Source: Glandiceps talaboti (Eukaryota > Hemichordata > Enteropneusta > Spengelidae). From it: DNA of 57,500 nt. The notes beneath the pieces were generated by a model. The model was not told the DNA's origin, searched no databases, and was given only the letters and a program-made list of their open reading frames with translations. Made by a program: the position numbers and the translations under genes. Numbering within the stretch: position 1 is the stretch's first letter; every line of letters begins with the position of its first letter. The stretch covers positions 437,501 through 495,000 of the forward strand of contig NC_135571.1 of assembly GCF_964340395.1 (NCBI RefSeq). The letters are read 5' to 3'. Below, in pieces: positions 11,562-24,451 of this stretch.

Positions 11562-12575
11562 GTATTACCAGATGCAAGTAATCTCTGGACTAGTATATTG
11601 TATATCTATATATATGCATTCCAGTCTCTGGACTACGACTAGTATATTGTATATCTATATATATGCATTCCAGTCTCTGGACTAGTATATGGTATATCTA
11701 TATATATGCATTCCAGTCTCTGGACTACGACTAGTATATTGTATATCTATATTATACATTCCAGTCTCTGAACTAGTATATTGTATATCTATATATATGC
11801 ATTCCAGTCTCTGGACTAGTATATTGTATATCTATATATATACATTCCAGTCTCTGGACTAGTATATTGTATATCTATATATATGCATTCCAGTCTCTGG
11901 ACTAGTATATTGTATATCTATATATATGCATTCCAGTCTCTGGACTATGACTAGTATATTGTATATCTATATATACATTCCAGTCTCTGAACTAGTATAT
12001 TGTATATCTATATATATGCATTCCAGTCTCTGGACTAGTATATTGTATATCTATATATATGCATTCCAGTCTCTGGACTAGTATATTGTATATCTATATA
12101 TACATTCCAGTCTCTGGACTAGTATATTGTATATCTATATATATGCATTCCAGTCTCTGGACTAGTATATTGTATATCTATATATACATTCCAGTCTCTG
12201 GGCTAGTATATTGTATATCTATATATATGCATTCCAGTCTCTGGACTAGTATATTGTATATCTATATATACATTCCAGTCTCTGGACTAGTATATTGTAT
12301 ATCTATATATATACATTCCAGTCTCTGGACTAGTATATTGTATATCTATATATACATTCCAGTCTCTGGACTAGTATATTGTATATCTATATATATGCAT
12401 TCCAGTCTCTGGACTAGTATATTGTATATCTATATATATACATTCCAGTCTCTGGACTAGTATATTGTATATCTATATATATGCATTCCAGTCTCTGGAC
12501 TAGTATATTGTATATCTATATATATGCATTCCAGTCTCTGGACTAGTATATTGTATATCTATATATACATTCCTG
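11562..12575. repeat. ~43-bp minisatellite array, about 22 copies, 1 kb
   Basis: The unit is ctggactagtatattgtata followed by tctatatatatgcattccagtct. Length varies from about 41 to 48 bp through changes in the TA run and an occasional cgact insertion. A long open frame over 12059-12460 is a repeat artefact. Confidence 0.95.
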
Positions 12576-14466
12576 AACAATCAATATTTCTTTTCTTTTA
12601 ATTTCTAAATTTGATTTAAATTCACTCTTAGACATTTACTATTTATTTCAATGGCATGCATCAAAAAATATAAATACTGGCCAATTGTATCACATTTTAA
12701 AGACTTATTATATTGATTTTTTTTCCAAAAAAAGAGAAAAGAAAATGAAAGAGTCATCCACAGTTCAAGGAACAGGTTATAAATTATTTATCTAATTATG
12801 AGATCCCTTTCATTGTGTCATGACTTACGGTTCACTGATGGACCAATTAAAAGATCCCTTTCATGGGGTCATGACCTGTGGTTCATTGATGGCCCAATTA
12901 AAAGATCCCTTTCATGGGGTTCATGATCTGTGGTTCATTGATCACTCCCTAAAGTTCACCAAAAGTTCACTGTAATATTATTGGATGGAACTGTTATGTC
13001 ATTCCTATAAGGAAAGTGGTTTTTATGGTGATGACAACCTGACCTTCAACCTTTGGGGGTGACAAGAAATGATGTCATCATTACTTGTAGAATGGACGTT
13101 GTGATAACAATGTAAAAGTGAGATGAATTTTACCATTTTCAACTGACCAGTGAGATTCTGAACTCTACCAAGGCAATGTTACAAACAATGCAAGGACATC
13201 ATGTTTCTGTGACCCTTTAAGTTAGGATTAGGAAAAATTTTACTGTTTACAAGTTGTTATACAAAATGAATAAAAAAAAACTCTTAAACTGACAAATCAC
13301 ACAACAACTAGTCTTTTTTCTTTATATTTTTTAACCAAAGGAAATTTGGTCATTTCAATGTGTTTATTTGTACATAAAAACCATAAGCCTGATGTCTCAC
13401 TGGATCTGACCTCAGCCTAGCTACAATTGACGTATAACTTCCAATGTTGAGTACATGTAACCAACCTGTACAATATATCTATACTATGTCAAACGTGGCA
13501 AGTGGTGTGTTCATTGGGCTTCTTTTTCCCTCATTATCTTTATATTTTTAGACGTAAAAATAATGTTTCACTAATCAATGTATGTGGGTATATGATTTAA
13601 ATGATGTTGCTATGCCACTACATACAGTACAATATGATAAAACTTCTACGGCTCGGAGATAATTAATGTATGTGGGTATGTGATTTAAATGATGTTGCTA
13701 TGCCACTACATAGAGTATAATATGATAAAACTTCTATGGCTCAGATATGGGGTTTACGAACCTCGGTAGGGTGGCTGTCATGGTTTATCTGCATAATGTT
13801 AAAATATGTGAAAAGAGTAACTTATACTCAGAGGTGTTCAGTTCTATTAAAGTTCAACAATAAAACTAACATGAAAAAATAGTTAATTTTACATGTAAAA
13901 CTCAAATTGTAAATCAGCAAGTTATGTAGTTTTGAACACTTTGACTTTAAAATCAAGTTGTGATTTACTGAAAAATTGCAAAAACACCTTAATGTTTGTC
14001 AAATACGTGGGAGGGGAAAAACTTGAACTCGATTGTAACTTCATTTCTTGATCGCCTGTAACCTTGGTGATAATATAATAATGCAAATCACAGCTTAGTT
14101 TGTTTTGATCACACTAATTACAGCTTGACTGTATCCATTGGTTATCCAAGGATAGATGAATAATTATGCAGATCACTGAACTGGATAAATTATGCATATT
14201 ATATAGCCTGGATGTTGCCAAGGTTGCAAGGGTGAAGGACCGGACAACTCTACGGTTACGCAATGATGCATGATGATTGGTCATCAAATATGAATGACTC
14301 ACAGCACTGTCATATAACATACCATTTGTAAACTAATGATTCAGGGCCAATTGTTTTTATTGTTACGTTTCTCATCGTAACACCTTAAAAGTGGCAAAAT
14401 GGATGAGGATTGGGATTTATTTTGGATCTTTAATTCATAAAAAAATTATTGCTTCCTACTTGAAAA
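12576..14466. other. Non-coding stretch with local duplications
   Basis: Three copies of a roughly 51-bp unit (gatccctttcatggggtcat) lie at about 12800-12955, and two copies of a roughly 87-bp unit (aatgtatgtgggtatatga) at about 13572-13745. No coding sequence is recognised. Confidence 0.65.
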
Positions 14467-15015
14467 AATCAATGTGAAACAACATTGACCAAGTCTGTGT
14501 TTGTAACTCAATGTAAAACAACATTGACCAAGTCTGTGTTTGTAACTCAATGTAAAACAACATATACCAAGTCTGTGTTTGTAACTCAATGTAAAACAAC
14601 ATTGACCAAGTCTGTGTTTGTAACTCAATGTAAAACAACATTGACCAAGTCTGTGTTTGTAACTCAATGTAAAACATATACCAAGTCTGTGTTTGTAACT
14701 CAATGTAAAACAACATATACCAAGTCTGTGTTTGTCACTCAATGTAAAACAACATATACCAAGTCTGTGTTTGTAATTCAATGTAAAACAACATATACCA
14801 AGTCTGTGTTTGTAACTCAATGTAAAACAACATATACCAAGTCTGTGTTTGTAACTCAATGTGAAACAACATTGACCAAGTCTGTGTTTGTCACTCAATG
14901 TAAAACAACATTGACCAAGTCTGTGTTTGTAACTCAATGTAAAACAACATATACCAAGTCTGTGTTTGTAACTCAATGTGAAACAACATTGACCAAGTCT
15001 GTGTTTGTCACTCAA
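14467..15015. repeat. 39-bp minisatellite array, about 14 copies
   Basis: The unit is aactcaatgtaaaacaacat followed by tgaccaagtctgtgtttgt. Because 39 is a multiple of three and the unit lacks stops in several frames, long frames stay open on both strands (177 and 205 codons). The frames have no start context, no splice context and no family match, so no protein is called. Confidence 0.95.
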
Positions 15016-16371
15016 TAAATTGCAAAAAGCTAGGAAATGTGTGATAAGTTTGTATTTGTACATACAATAAAGATTTCACACATTTATTTATGTTTTGCCA
15101 TTTATTGAGTTACAAAGACTTGTTGTGACTTTTCAAGTAAGAATTAAGCCATGATATTAACCATTTTCTTCACAAATAAAAAAATCCAAAATAAATACCC
15201 AATTCTCATCCATATGGCCACTTTGAGAAAGAAGAATAAGTCAATTTTAAAATATTAAAAAAAAGAAGTAAAAATAACAAAGTTTTTAAAAAAGTAAGTG
15301 TATGTACGTGAACATGTTTTTGATACTTTCAATGGCCTTAGAAATGAAAAGTATGTACCCCCCCCCCCCACCCTCCTGGATTGTAAGAACAAGTACCCCC
15401 CCCCCCCCATCTATATCCACATCCACATCCAGTGCAGTGCAAATAAAAAAGTGTACCTTTCCATATTGTTTTAAAACCACCCAACCTATTTATTCTGAAG
15501 CTACCACATTCCAGACTATTTTGATAATTCATATCATTCCTAATGTATTTTTTTTAAATAATAATTTTCCTAAATTCTTACAAGTGTAACCTTGCTAAAT
15601 AATACATTATATTTGATGACAACAATATTGCAAACAAAGTGATGTAAAAAATAATAATTGAACCCTACCATAGAGTGCAGTCATTTTTTTTTTATTTCGC
15701 TGGATCGAAAAAATAAAGAATCAATTGGATCATAAGAAACATATAAATAACACGTGATGGCCTAACTACTTTTCTACACTGCTAAGGTTGGATCATAAGA
15801 AACATATAAATAAAATGTGATGGCCTAACCACTTTTCTACACTGCTGAGGCAGTCACATGCCTTTGAGTCTGAAAAAACGTGCTGTCCAGGTCACTTACC
15901 GTTAAACAGATACAGATGACAAATTTTGAAAAAGTTTGAATGCTGATATATCAGGACTGATGCATATGAAGTTTCTATGAATGTTTTTTGTTATTTTTAA
16001 AATGTCTATCAAATTTAATAAAACTCAGGACAAAAAATCGAATTATTTAAATTTTACATTAGTATACTAGTATTTATTTTTTTGTCCAGAAAATGTGTTA
16101 GCTGTCAATTTATGATCCAACTAAATGAGTACAATTTAGCATTAGATTTTATACCATACATTTCATACATTTTTTGTACAAACAGTATTCTGTAAAGTCT
16201 GCCATGACAGGACACTCTCACACATCAGAAGAGAGTGAGCGGGTCAGTGAATGCAGAGCGACATGGCATATCTTACATTCTAGACAAACTGCAGTAATCA
16301 CTTCATAATAACTTACTCTCTGCAATCAGAATTAACAAAAAGTTATTATTTTTGCTAATAAAAATACATTT
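15016..16371. other. Non-coding stretch with C tracts and one duplication
   Basis: Poly-C tracts lie near 15359-15369 and 15396-15408. A roughly 62-bp segment starting ggatcataagaaacatataa is duplicated at about 15727 and 15789. Nothing else is recognised. Confidence 0.55.
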
Positions 16372-16638
16372 ATCTGTGTGGTTGTATGTCATCTAGTAAC
16401 CCTCCTTGTTTGTTGCAGACTTTCATCTGTGTGATTGTATGTCATCTAGTAACCCTCCTTGTTTGTTGCAGGCTTTCATCTGTGTGGTTGTATGTGATCT
16501 AGTAACCCTCCTTGTTTGTTGCAGACTTTCATCTGTGTGATTGTATGTCATCTAGTAACCCTCCTTGTTTGTTGCAGGCTTTCATCTGTGTGATTGTATG
16601 TCATCTAGTAACCCTCCTTGTTTGTTGCAGGCTTTCAT
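16372..16638. repeat. 53-bp minisatellite, five copies
   Basis: The unit is atctgtgtggttgtatgtca followed by tctagtaaccctccttg, tttgttgcagactttc. Every copy contains a pyrimidine-rich tract ending in CAG on the plus strand, resembling a 3' splice site. Confidence 0.93.
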
Positions 16639-16919
16639 GTCATGGCAATTATTACTAGCTGACTTTAATAGTACACTTGGAGTTCATGAAGGATTCTCTC
16701 ATAATAACTCATAATTTCAGAAAGTCTGATTCATTCTGATAAAGCCACTTTAGTGTTAATGTTCAACATGTAATTTGTCTCTTTAGCAGTCATGTATTTC
16801 AAGAAGATTACATTTGTACATCAAATTCTCATGGTTCCTGCATTCACTTCTCTTTATTTACTAAGAATTATATTTTTGTTGTTATTGTGAAACTCGTACC
16901 AGCCCAAATTTGTATTTAT

Positions 16920-17078
16920 TATCAGCATGTACGGTGGTCCATGGACATTGATCCTACAAACTATTTCCATGGCCCTCACCAGAAATGTTCTATCCGTTGC
17001 TTTCAGAGTTTGTGTATATATTTTTCTCTTCTGGTGGAATAAATTTCAATTCAATTCATTTCAATTCAATTCATGTGT
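16920..17078 (+). mobile_element. LINE-type 3' tail ending in a short tandem repeat
   Basis: The block aactatttccatggccctca, then ccag, recurs at 57335-57358. Both copies continue through a T-rich stretch to a tctggtg block, an AATAAA and a simple-repeat tail, here ATTCAATTC-like. Simple-repeat 3' tails of this kind are typical of L2/CR1-group non-LTR retrotransposons. Only the terminal 150 bp remains. Confidence 0.55.
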
Positions 17079-18895
17079 TATCAATCAGTGACAACCAGTG
17101 ATAACATAATGCAATAATAATAATTTTGACTACTATAATATTAAATATTTATTTATTTCAGTAAAGGACCACAACCCATCATACAAAGAATGTGATGTTT
17201 TTACAAGATAGGATTCTACAATAAATAAAAGTTGCTATAAGAAATGAAAACCTTTATATGTGTTAGGTTTATTCATACTATGTACCCTGGACAAAGTTCT
17301 CTCCTTTTACAAGACTTTAATATGCAAATTACTAGATAATGTATACAGTGGAGGGTTGTGGTCGAGAAAAAGGAAATAAACTGTTCTTTAATTGGAAAAT
17401 TACAAAACTGTACTGAAATATAAACTCTGTCAACAGCATATTTGGTCATATTACATTTTGTCAAACACTCACACAAAACCAGAAATGAGGTGCTCCTGAA
17501 CATTTCTGAAGTTACAAAATATTTTTATTGCACATATACAATGTAGGTAGCTTTCAAAGTCACAAGAAGACAAGAAGACATGGATGTGAGAATCAAAGCT
17601 TATTTTGAATTATAAGTGTGCATGTGTGCAAAGATTTGAGAAGTCCCTTAACAAAATGTTTACTAGCTCTAGGTGTTACCCAGAATTCTCTGTTCTCAGA
17701 TTTCAAGGTTTTTTCTCTCCTTTCTAATCAGAACAAGACAGATTTAGTTCCAAAAATAGACCATCCACTCAAGAGATCAATACAGTAAATACATGCTACA
17801 CAAAACGTTTTCATTTTCAAATGCATGGAACTGTCAAGATTTATGGACAAAAACTAATAATTTTTTTGCTTCAAAATCTATTTAATGTTCTTTACAGTGA
17901 ATGAAAACTTCAGATATCACAATAAATCATAACATTTTTTATTAACTTATGAATAAATTGAAAAAATACTCAAACTTGTGACTTTTGTAAATGATGGAAA
18001 TCTAGACAAGAAAATTAAATATGTTTATAACTGTAAACACTTCTAATATTTTAAAACAAAAATTTAATAAAAAGATCAAATTACCACAACAGCAAAATTT
18101 TGGTCCCAAATTATTTTGAGTGTGTACACATAACACTGATTCCTTTATTCAGCAAATTTCGACGTTTCAAGTAAAATTTTGCCATAACTTTATTGATAAT
18201 GATACTTCAACAATTTCAATCAAAGATGAATCCAGTAAGAGCTAAACTGCACAGAAAATGAGAAAAAACTGTGTTCCCATACTTTTTTGTGATAAGAATG
18301 AGTGCACGTGTTACTGCATATGAAATGGTTTAGATCAATGACAGGGTAAGACCTCCATGGTGGATTATGACACCTTGTTGGATTAATAAGTACTCAAGAA
18401 AGTTAGAGAAGGACAGAATACTTGTTACGATAAAGCAGACTACTAAATGATGAATCTGAAATCACATTTCAATCATGGACACATCTTGAAAATTGTCATC
18501 TCTCTCACTACGTTTATAAAAGTATGACTGCATAGAAGGCTGAAAACACCTGTACAAATACCTGAAGTACGCCACATTATACAGTGCTGTTGTATTACTT
18601 TCTATTAATTTTATATCAGGAACTTCTTGAGTACTAATTTTTATCTCCTTTTTCTTCCAAGTTGTCAAAACTGTTCAACTGCACTTTTTATTGTTTTACC
18701 CCTAAGTATTGCAAAATGCCTCACAGAAATTTTAATTGATATATTGACACATTGTAAGTCATTTTTATTGTCCTTATACAGCAATCTGTCCATTATCTAG
18801 AACTTGGCTGACAGATACCATTATGCATGGGGGGAGGGGTAGCGGGAAGGGGAGGGGTTGTTAAAATCCATTCTATCTTTCTAACAAATGTAATC
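17079..18895. other. Non-coding stretch, nothing recognised
   Basis: AT-rich sequence without tandem arrays, transposon ends or credible exons that I can identify. Confidence 0.5.
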
Positions 18896-18899
18896 TTTA

Positions 18900-19265
18900 T
18901 GCTAAGGTTTGGGAACCCTGATAACAAAGAGGGGAAATCTGGTACAAAATTGATTGGGATGAAAAACTGATTTTGATTAGGAACACACAATAGTTCATTA
19001 GTTGGTCAACTTAGTTATTATGTATGCTCCTTGATAAAAACACTTGTGTGGAACCCTGGTAATTTAGCAGGGGAACCTGGATAGATTATACCTGGTACTA
19101 ATTACCACCATTGATAAAAACACTGATAGTGGTAGAATCACTGGTGAAATGACTGGGGAAGTAAAGTAGAGTTTACCTACTTACCCCCTTGACAAAAACA
19201 CTGATAAGGAATCTGGTAAAATGACCTGGGAACTCAGACTTATTTTACCACCCTTGAGAAAAGTA
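18900..19265. repeat. Degenerate ~95-bp tandem repeat
   Basis: Three to four diverged units share ttgataaaaacactgata, a ggaa...ctggtaaaatga...ctgggaa block, and an acttattttaccac-like end. Confidence 0.55.
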
Positions 19266-21290
19266 CTTCAATGAATATATAAATGGCTTCAAATATCTCT
19301 TTTTTTTTTTACACAAAATGCAAAGTGCAACTGAAAAAAAGTTAAAAACTTATCTCTAATAACAGTTTAAAGTATTCCTAGCTGATGGTACATTTAGTAT
19401 TAGTTGACTTTAGGTAATTTACTTAATATTTAAATTCATAGATTCTATACATTGCATCTTGACAACTTTTGAAATGGTGCAGGAGACAACTGTTATTTTC
19501 CCTAATGCCTCTTTCAAACCCCATCAATAGATGCCACAATAGACAACAATGACTATTGTTCAGTCAGGTCGTTCACCTCGTATTCGAATACATTATACAC
19601 TGCTGTACCACACTTTCTTACCAAATTTTTTCTGACAGAAATTTTCACTTTTTCATAACTTTTTTGATGAATTCTGCATTAATTTCAGACAAGAATGAAA
19701 GAAAATGGGATAAACATTCAAAGGGTCTAAACTGTTCAATATGTGAGATTATTTTAGAAATGTTGAGGTCGACACATCAAACATTGTTCATCAACATGTT
19801 TTTCACTGTCACTTAAACTGTTTCAAAGACACAGCACTTCATATTTCCCTTCACTTGCATATTTGTAACCCCTCCCCCAAAAATTACTTAATTTGGACTA
19901 TTCCTTTATTGTTTACAAGATGGATTAGACCTTCATAGTTTAATAGGGGGGAATTTCAGACGAGGGTCATGCTTACCTACCATCTAACAGACATTGCACA
20001 AATACAGGAGAAATGTTCAGTGCAGGAGGCAACAGGAGTACCCGGGGAAAACCTGCATTGTTGGATAGAGTCAAACTGAACAACAAGCTTCTTATAGTGT
20101 GGTAAATTTAATCAAACCCAATTGTATTAAAGAGGCAAGTGGTTTAACCACTCAGTCACCAACATCCCCCCCCCCCTCCTCCCTTGACTGATGACATCAA
20201 GATACTGCAGTGTGAATAAATGTATACAAGGTTTCAAAATAATAAAAAATAATTTTAAGAATGGCATATTAGTTGTAGATTTGAAAAAAAAAAACATTAC
20301 GGCAATGAAGAAGGTATAAGACTATGAAGACTAGCAATTTAATTAGCCTTATTAGATTAGCATAGAGCCTTGAGAAAAAATTTAGTTGTAAACATATTGT
20401 CAGAAACAATGTATGTGCCGAAAAATGAACATCCTGTACAAAATCTCAGTTTTATGATTTTCATTCAAACGACAGTCAATTTTTAGACATTTATCAGAAA
20501 CTTTCGTACTGATAAATCACAGAGTAAACATCATTAAGAAACATTCTAAGAAATGTGATTTAAGAATTTGTCATATTAAAACAAAAACCTTCGTAAAAAT
20601 GAGCAATTGTTAAACAGGATACAGCATCAGGTGGCGAGACAATTTTCTTTTTGTACGCCATGTGGATGTACATTGTATAAAAGGAGCCAGACTGTAAAAA
20701 TTTGTTTAACCTTGGTTTCTGATATACATACACAAACCATTTTTAGTTTACAGTCGACAACAAACATTTGATGTCATCTACACAAATGAAACCCATGAAA
20801 TACAGGCAATGGCAAAAAAAACTTCACAACAATTACGACGGAATAAAAATATAAAAGAAAAAAATTAAAATAAAAGAAAAACTCACCAGCAGTGATACCA
20901 GAGAGCTGACAGCAGAATGAAGCATTTGCTGTTATACAATGAACACAGTTGTACTGGAAGAATACGGGGGTGCTACACCTAAACAGCCAATACATCCTAA
21001 TTGGTTCTATATTTAGTACAAGTTCTTAGAAGACGGTTGGATATATCTAGTGACACATTTCACATAGAATAAACAATACTAATTAATACAAAATGTATGA
21101 ATCATAAAACTAAATGGTGAGGGGTGGATTAACTCAGATGAACTCCAAAACATATCAACTCAGCTTGTGTTCCTATAATGACACAACTTGGATCATTATC
21201 CCAAATTACACTGTTGCAACTCATGAAATGTCCCCCCCCCCCATAAAAAAAAATTTGAATTTGAAACTTATATAGTCAGTATTATCAGCC
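19266..21290. other. Non-coding stretch with a possible dispersed-repeat fragment
   Basis: At about 19925-20185 the blocks acaggagtacccggggaaaa and gtggtttaaccactcagtca resemble motifs I have seen repeatedly in marine invertebrate non-coding DNA, so a dispersed repeat is likely; I cannot name it. A C run follows near 20167. Nothing else is recognised. Confidence 0.35.
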
Positions 21291-21442
21291 TACAATACGT
21301 GTAGACTTGAAGGACTATTGCAGCCTACGTGTAGACTTGATTAGGACTATCGCAGCCTACGTCACGTGTAGACTTGAAGGACTATCGCCGCCTAGGTGTA
21401 GACTCGAAGGACTATCGCCGCCTACGTGTAGACTTGAAGGGC
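21291..21442. repeat. ~30-bp minisatellite, five copies
   Basis: The unit is cctacgtgtagacttgaagg followed by actatcgccg, with one expanded copy. Confidence 0.88.
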
Positions 21443-22857
21443 TAACACTTCTACACTATTCAAGGTTTTACAATGAAATTAAACAATGCAATTAAAAGTG
21501 TTACCTTTAAGTTTAAGATTTTACACAAATGTCTTTGCTTCACATAGGGTCTAAATGACAACACGTGACAAATTTCATACAAATCACCCTTACACAAGGT
21601 TATACTTGTCTCTTGATGAAGAATTTATGCATATCACATTTACAAAATTTGTTTCAAAATCTATAGAATACAATGTGTGTACGTCAGCAACAACAAAAAT
21701 ACATGCTATTGTTACTATGGAAACAGGCTTTTCACAGCTGCTTTTGAATTAAATGCCATGCTAATTAGTGTTAGAAATGACTGAGGAATGACCAACGTGT
21801 AGGACTAATTCTGCCAGTATCTATTCACATGGGAAATAGATTTTTTCTGTTAAAAGCAAATAAAGGTATTAACAAGTCTTCCATTGAACACATATACCAC
21901 CTACAAGTATGTTGCATTGACAGAAGGGAACCACGGACAGAACCCATAAACCCCCTGTGATTGGTGCTACTAGTACTCAGTATGTTGTATTGGCAAAATG
22001 GAACCATACATGTAGACGGAATCCATAAACCTCATGAGAAATAGTGGATGCCGAAAACTGACCAACTTAAAAGGACAATATAAAACAGTTCTTCCAATCT
22101 GTAATGGCGGTACATCTGATAGGAAGAAATAAACAACACAGAGACCATTTGGAAAATAATGGAGAACATGAACTAGACACTCACAATAACATATGAAAAA
22201 AAAATATAGTAAATAAAATACAAAAATCTACCTACCCCACCTACAATGTATTCTGAAATTGAGTGTAATCAGAACCACACGATTTTTTTATTAGGCCTAA
22301 ACAGTTCAACCATTCCTAATCTGAAGTGTTGAACGTTACATGCAAAGCCATCCTGGTCACCTACATTTACTTGTAACCTATATCTACCAAAGTGAATGCA
22401 TACTTAAATGTTTCCAGTTATAAATAGAATTAATAATTACAGTGTAGCATGCCTCTATATTAATTCAAAGGACTAAGTCAGCCTGAACTAATTCTAATAA
22501 TGAAATAAATAAGACTAGATCATACTTGACAATGGCTGGACCAGTTGATACTTAAAAGTGATATGGTCAGATCTCAACATGAAGAATCACATGTTATCAT
22601 ACATGTACCATGCACAAGCCAAGTTGGAACAAAAAACATGGAATATATATACTGTACTCTGGTTGTTCTATGTCACAACAATGCACATCTACATTATTGG
22701 TTCTGCTGCATTTGAAATATGAGTCAAAACATTCAAAATGGCCATTACTTTCCCCGATTTGTCTTTGATATTACTGGCACTGGTATAATTATGTTATTCT
22801 CTGATATTTTTCTGCGTTCAACTGGAAAATACTTATGACCATAGGGTGATTACTAGA
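21443..22857. other. Non-coding stretch, nothing recognised
   Basis: AT-rich sequence with short unsupported frames only. Confidence 0.5.
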
Positions 22858-22899
22858 CGACAGACAGACAGAGTCACAGACAAACACAGAGAGACAGAC

Positions 22900-22932
<33 letters not shown>

Positions 22933-22941
22933 GAGACAGGG

Positions 22942-23018
<77 letters not shown>

Positions 23019-23022
23019 TAGA
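22858..23022. repeat. (ACAG)n microsatellite
   Basis: About 165 bp of cagacagacaga with a few gagaca interruptions in the first third. Confidence 0.95.
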
Positions 23023-24451
23023 TACAGATGCATTACTATACATTCTTTCATACATTTTACATTAATATTAAACTGTGTTTTTGTCAAGGGTGGTAAGTGG
23101 TAAAATCTACCTGTGTTTCTATGACATTTTTACAGGGTTCCCACCAAACTTATGGTATAATGTATTAGAAACTATACCAGTTTCCCAGACCCGTCCACTT
23201 CCTGTTACCGGATTCCCAGACCTTAGCAAAAACACAGAAGCTGGATCAAGGGAATGTACTGCCTACCTTATAGTGATGTCTTCTTTATGCATATACTATA
23301 TTAAAAACAGAGCAACATGGCAATGAATAGATACATGTACATTCCTACCATGTATTATCTCTGACTCACAGAGTACTAAATGAAACCCAATGACAAGAAA
23401 ATATTCAATTTTGATATAACCCTGTGAGTATGTTGTCCTAATAACTCTTAGATCTAGGTCATCCATGCACCTGTTATGCCCCTCAACTATCTAACCTTCC
23501 CTACCTATTTAAAGAGACACATTGGTATTGTCCATATGGGCTTATCAGTTTTACTCAATATGAGATAAATTTATGTTTACATGAATTTTACTTTGAACTT
23601 TAATACCTGCCATTAATTTTTAGGTAATTTTTTGTGTATATAAAAATGTCAGGGATATCCCTACAATGCAATCAACTGTTTTTAACAATGTCGGTTAGAA
23701 GTTAGTTACTAAGACAAATGTAACATCCTAGAAATAAACATACACTGAGATGACATTAACATAGTCATTACACTAAAATACTTTATCCTGGTTTTTGGCT
23801 ATGAATAGTTTCATTTGAATAAACTAAACTAAACTAAAGACATTTTCTATAAGTCTAGCCTAGAAGTAGGTTGAATTGTGTCCAAAAATGTTTGTGTTTT
23901 CAAAATTTATTCAAATAGATTTTTAGCGGGAAAAGTATGTCATTGTCAACTTTCAAGCAATGAGTCATTGTACATCATGAGAGTATTAAGATTGTTAGCA
24001 TACAGTTATCTAATTTATGTATGAATCATTAACAGAAGTAAATAATACATCTTGGCCAGTCAAAAAAAATTATATGTTGTGAATGTTAAAAATTACAATA
24101 AAATTTGCCAAATATTGTTATTTTGACTTCAGTTTTCATACATAACTTTATTACACAACTACAGGTTTTGGCTTTAGCTTTTCCCCTCCTACTTGGCATT
24201 TTGCCACACTAACAGTCTTTTACTTAATGCTTTGGCCAGAAAGCAGGACCCAAGTCTTCTTGGGTTATACATGTACTATCAACTTGATGTCTCTCTGAAT
24301 TCACAAGTAACTGTAGGTGACATAAAATCAGAAAATAACTCTCCAGAATCCATAGTTTACTAGAATATCTCTATTTCCTGGAGTGGTGTTCCCCTTTAAT
24401 GATATTTTGGGTTTAACAATCATCAAAAATGTTGTGTCAGTGTTATGATAT
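23023..24451. other. Non-coding stretch with transposon remnants
   Basis: A probable LINE tail ends in gaataaactaaactaaact at about 23808-23838. A dispersed repeat copy lies at 24295-24400. No gene is recognised. Confidence 0.45.
24295..24400 (+). mobile_element. Dispersed repeat, copy B of a ~105-bp family
   Basis: It pairs with 3499-3603 in the same orientation and with the same boundaries. The family is not identified. Confidence 0.65.

Noticed and set aside
14446-15063. Repeat protein encoded by the 39-bp array
   Set aside because: Frames stay open on both strands because the unit is a multiple of three. No gene context is seen.
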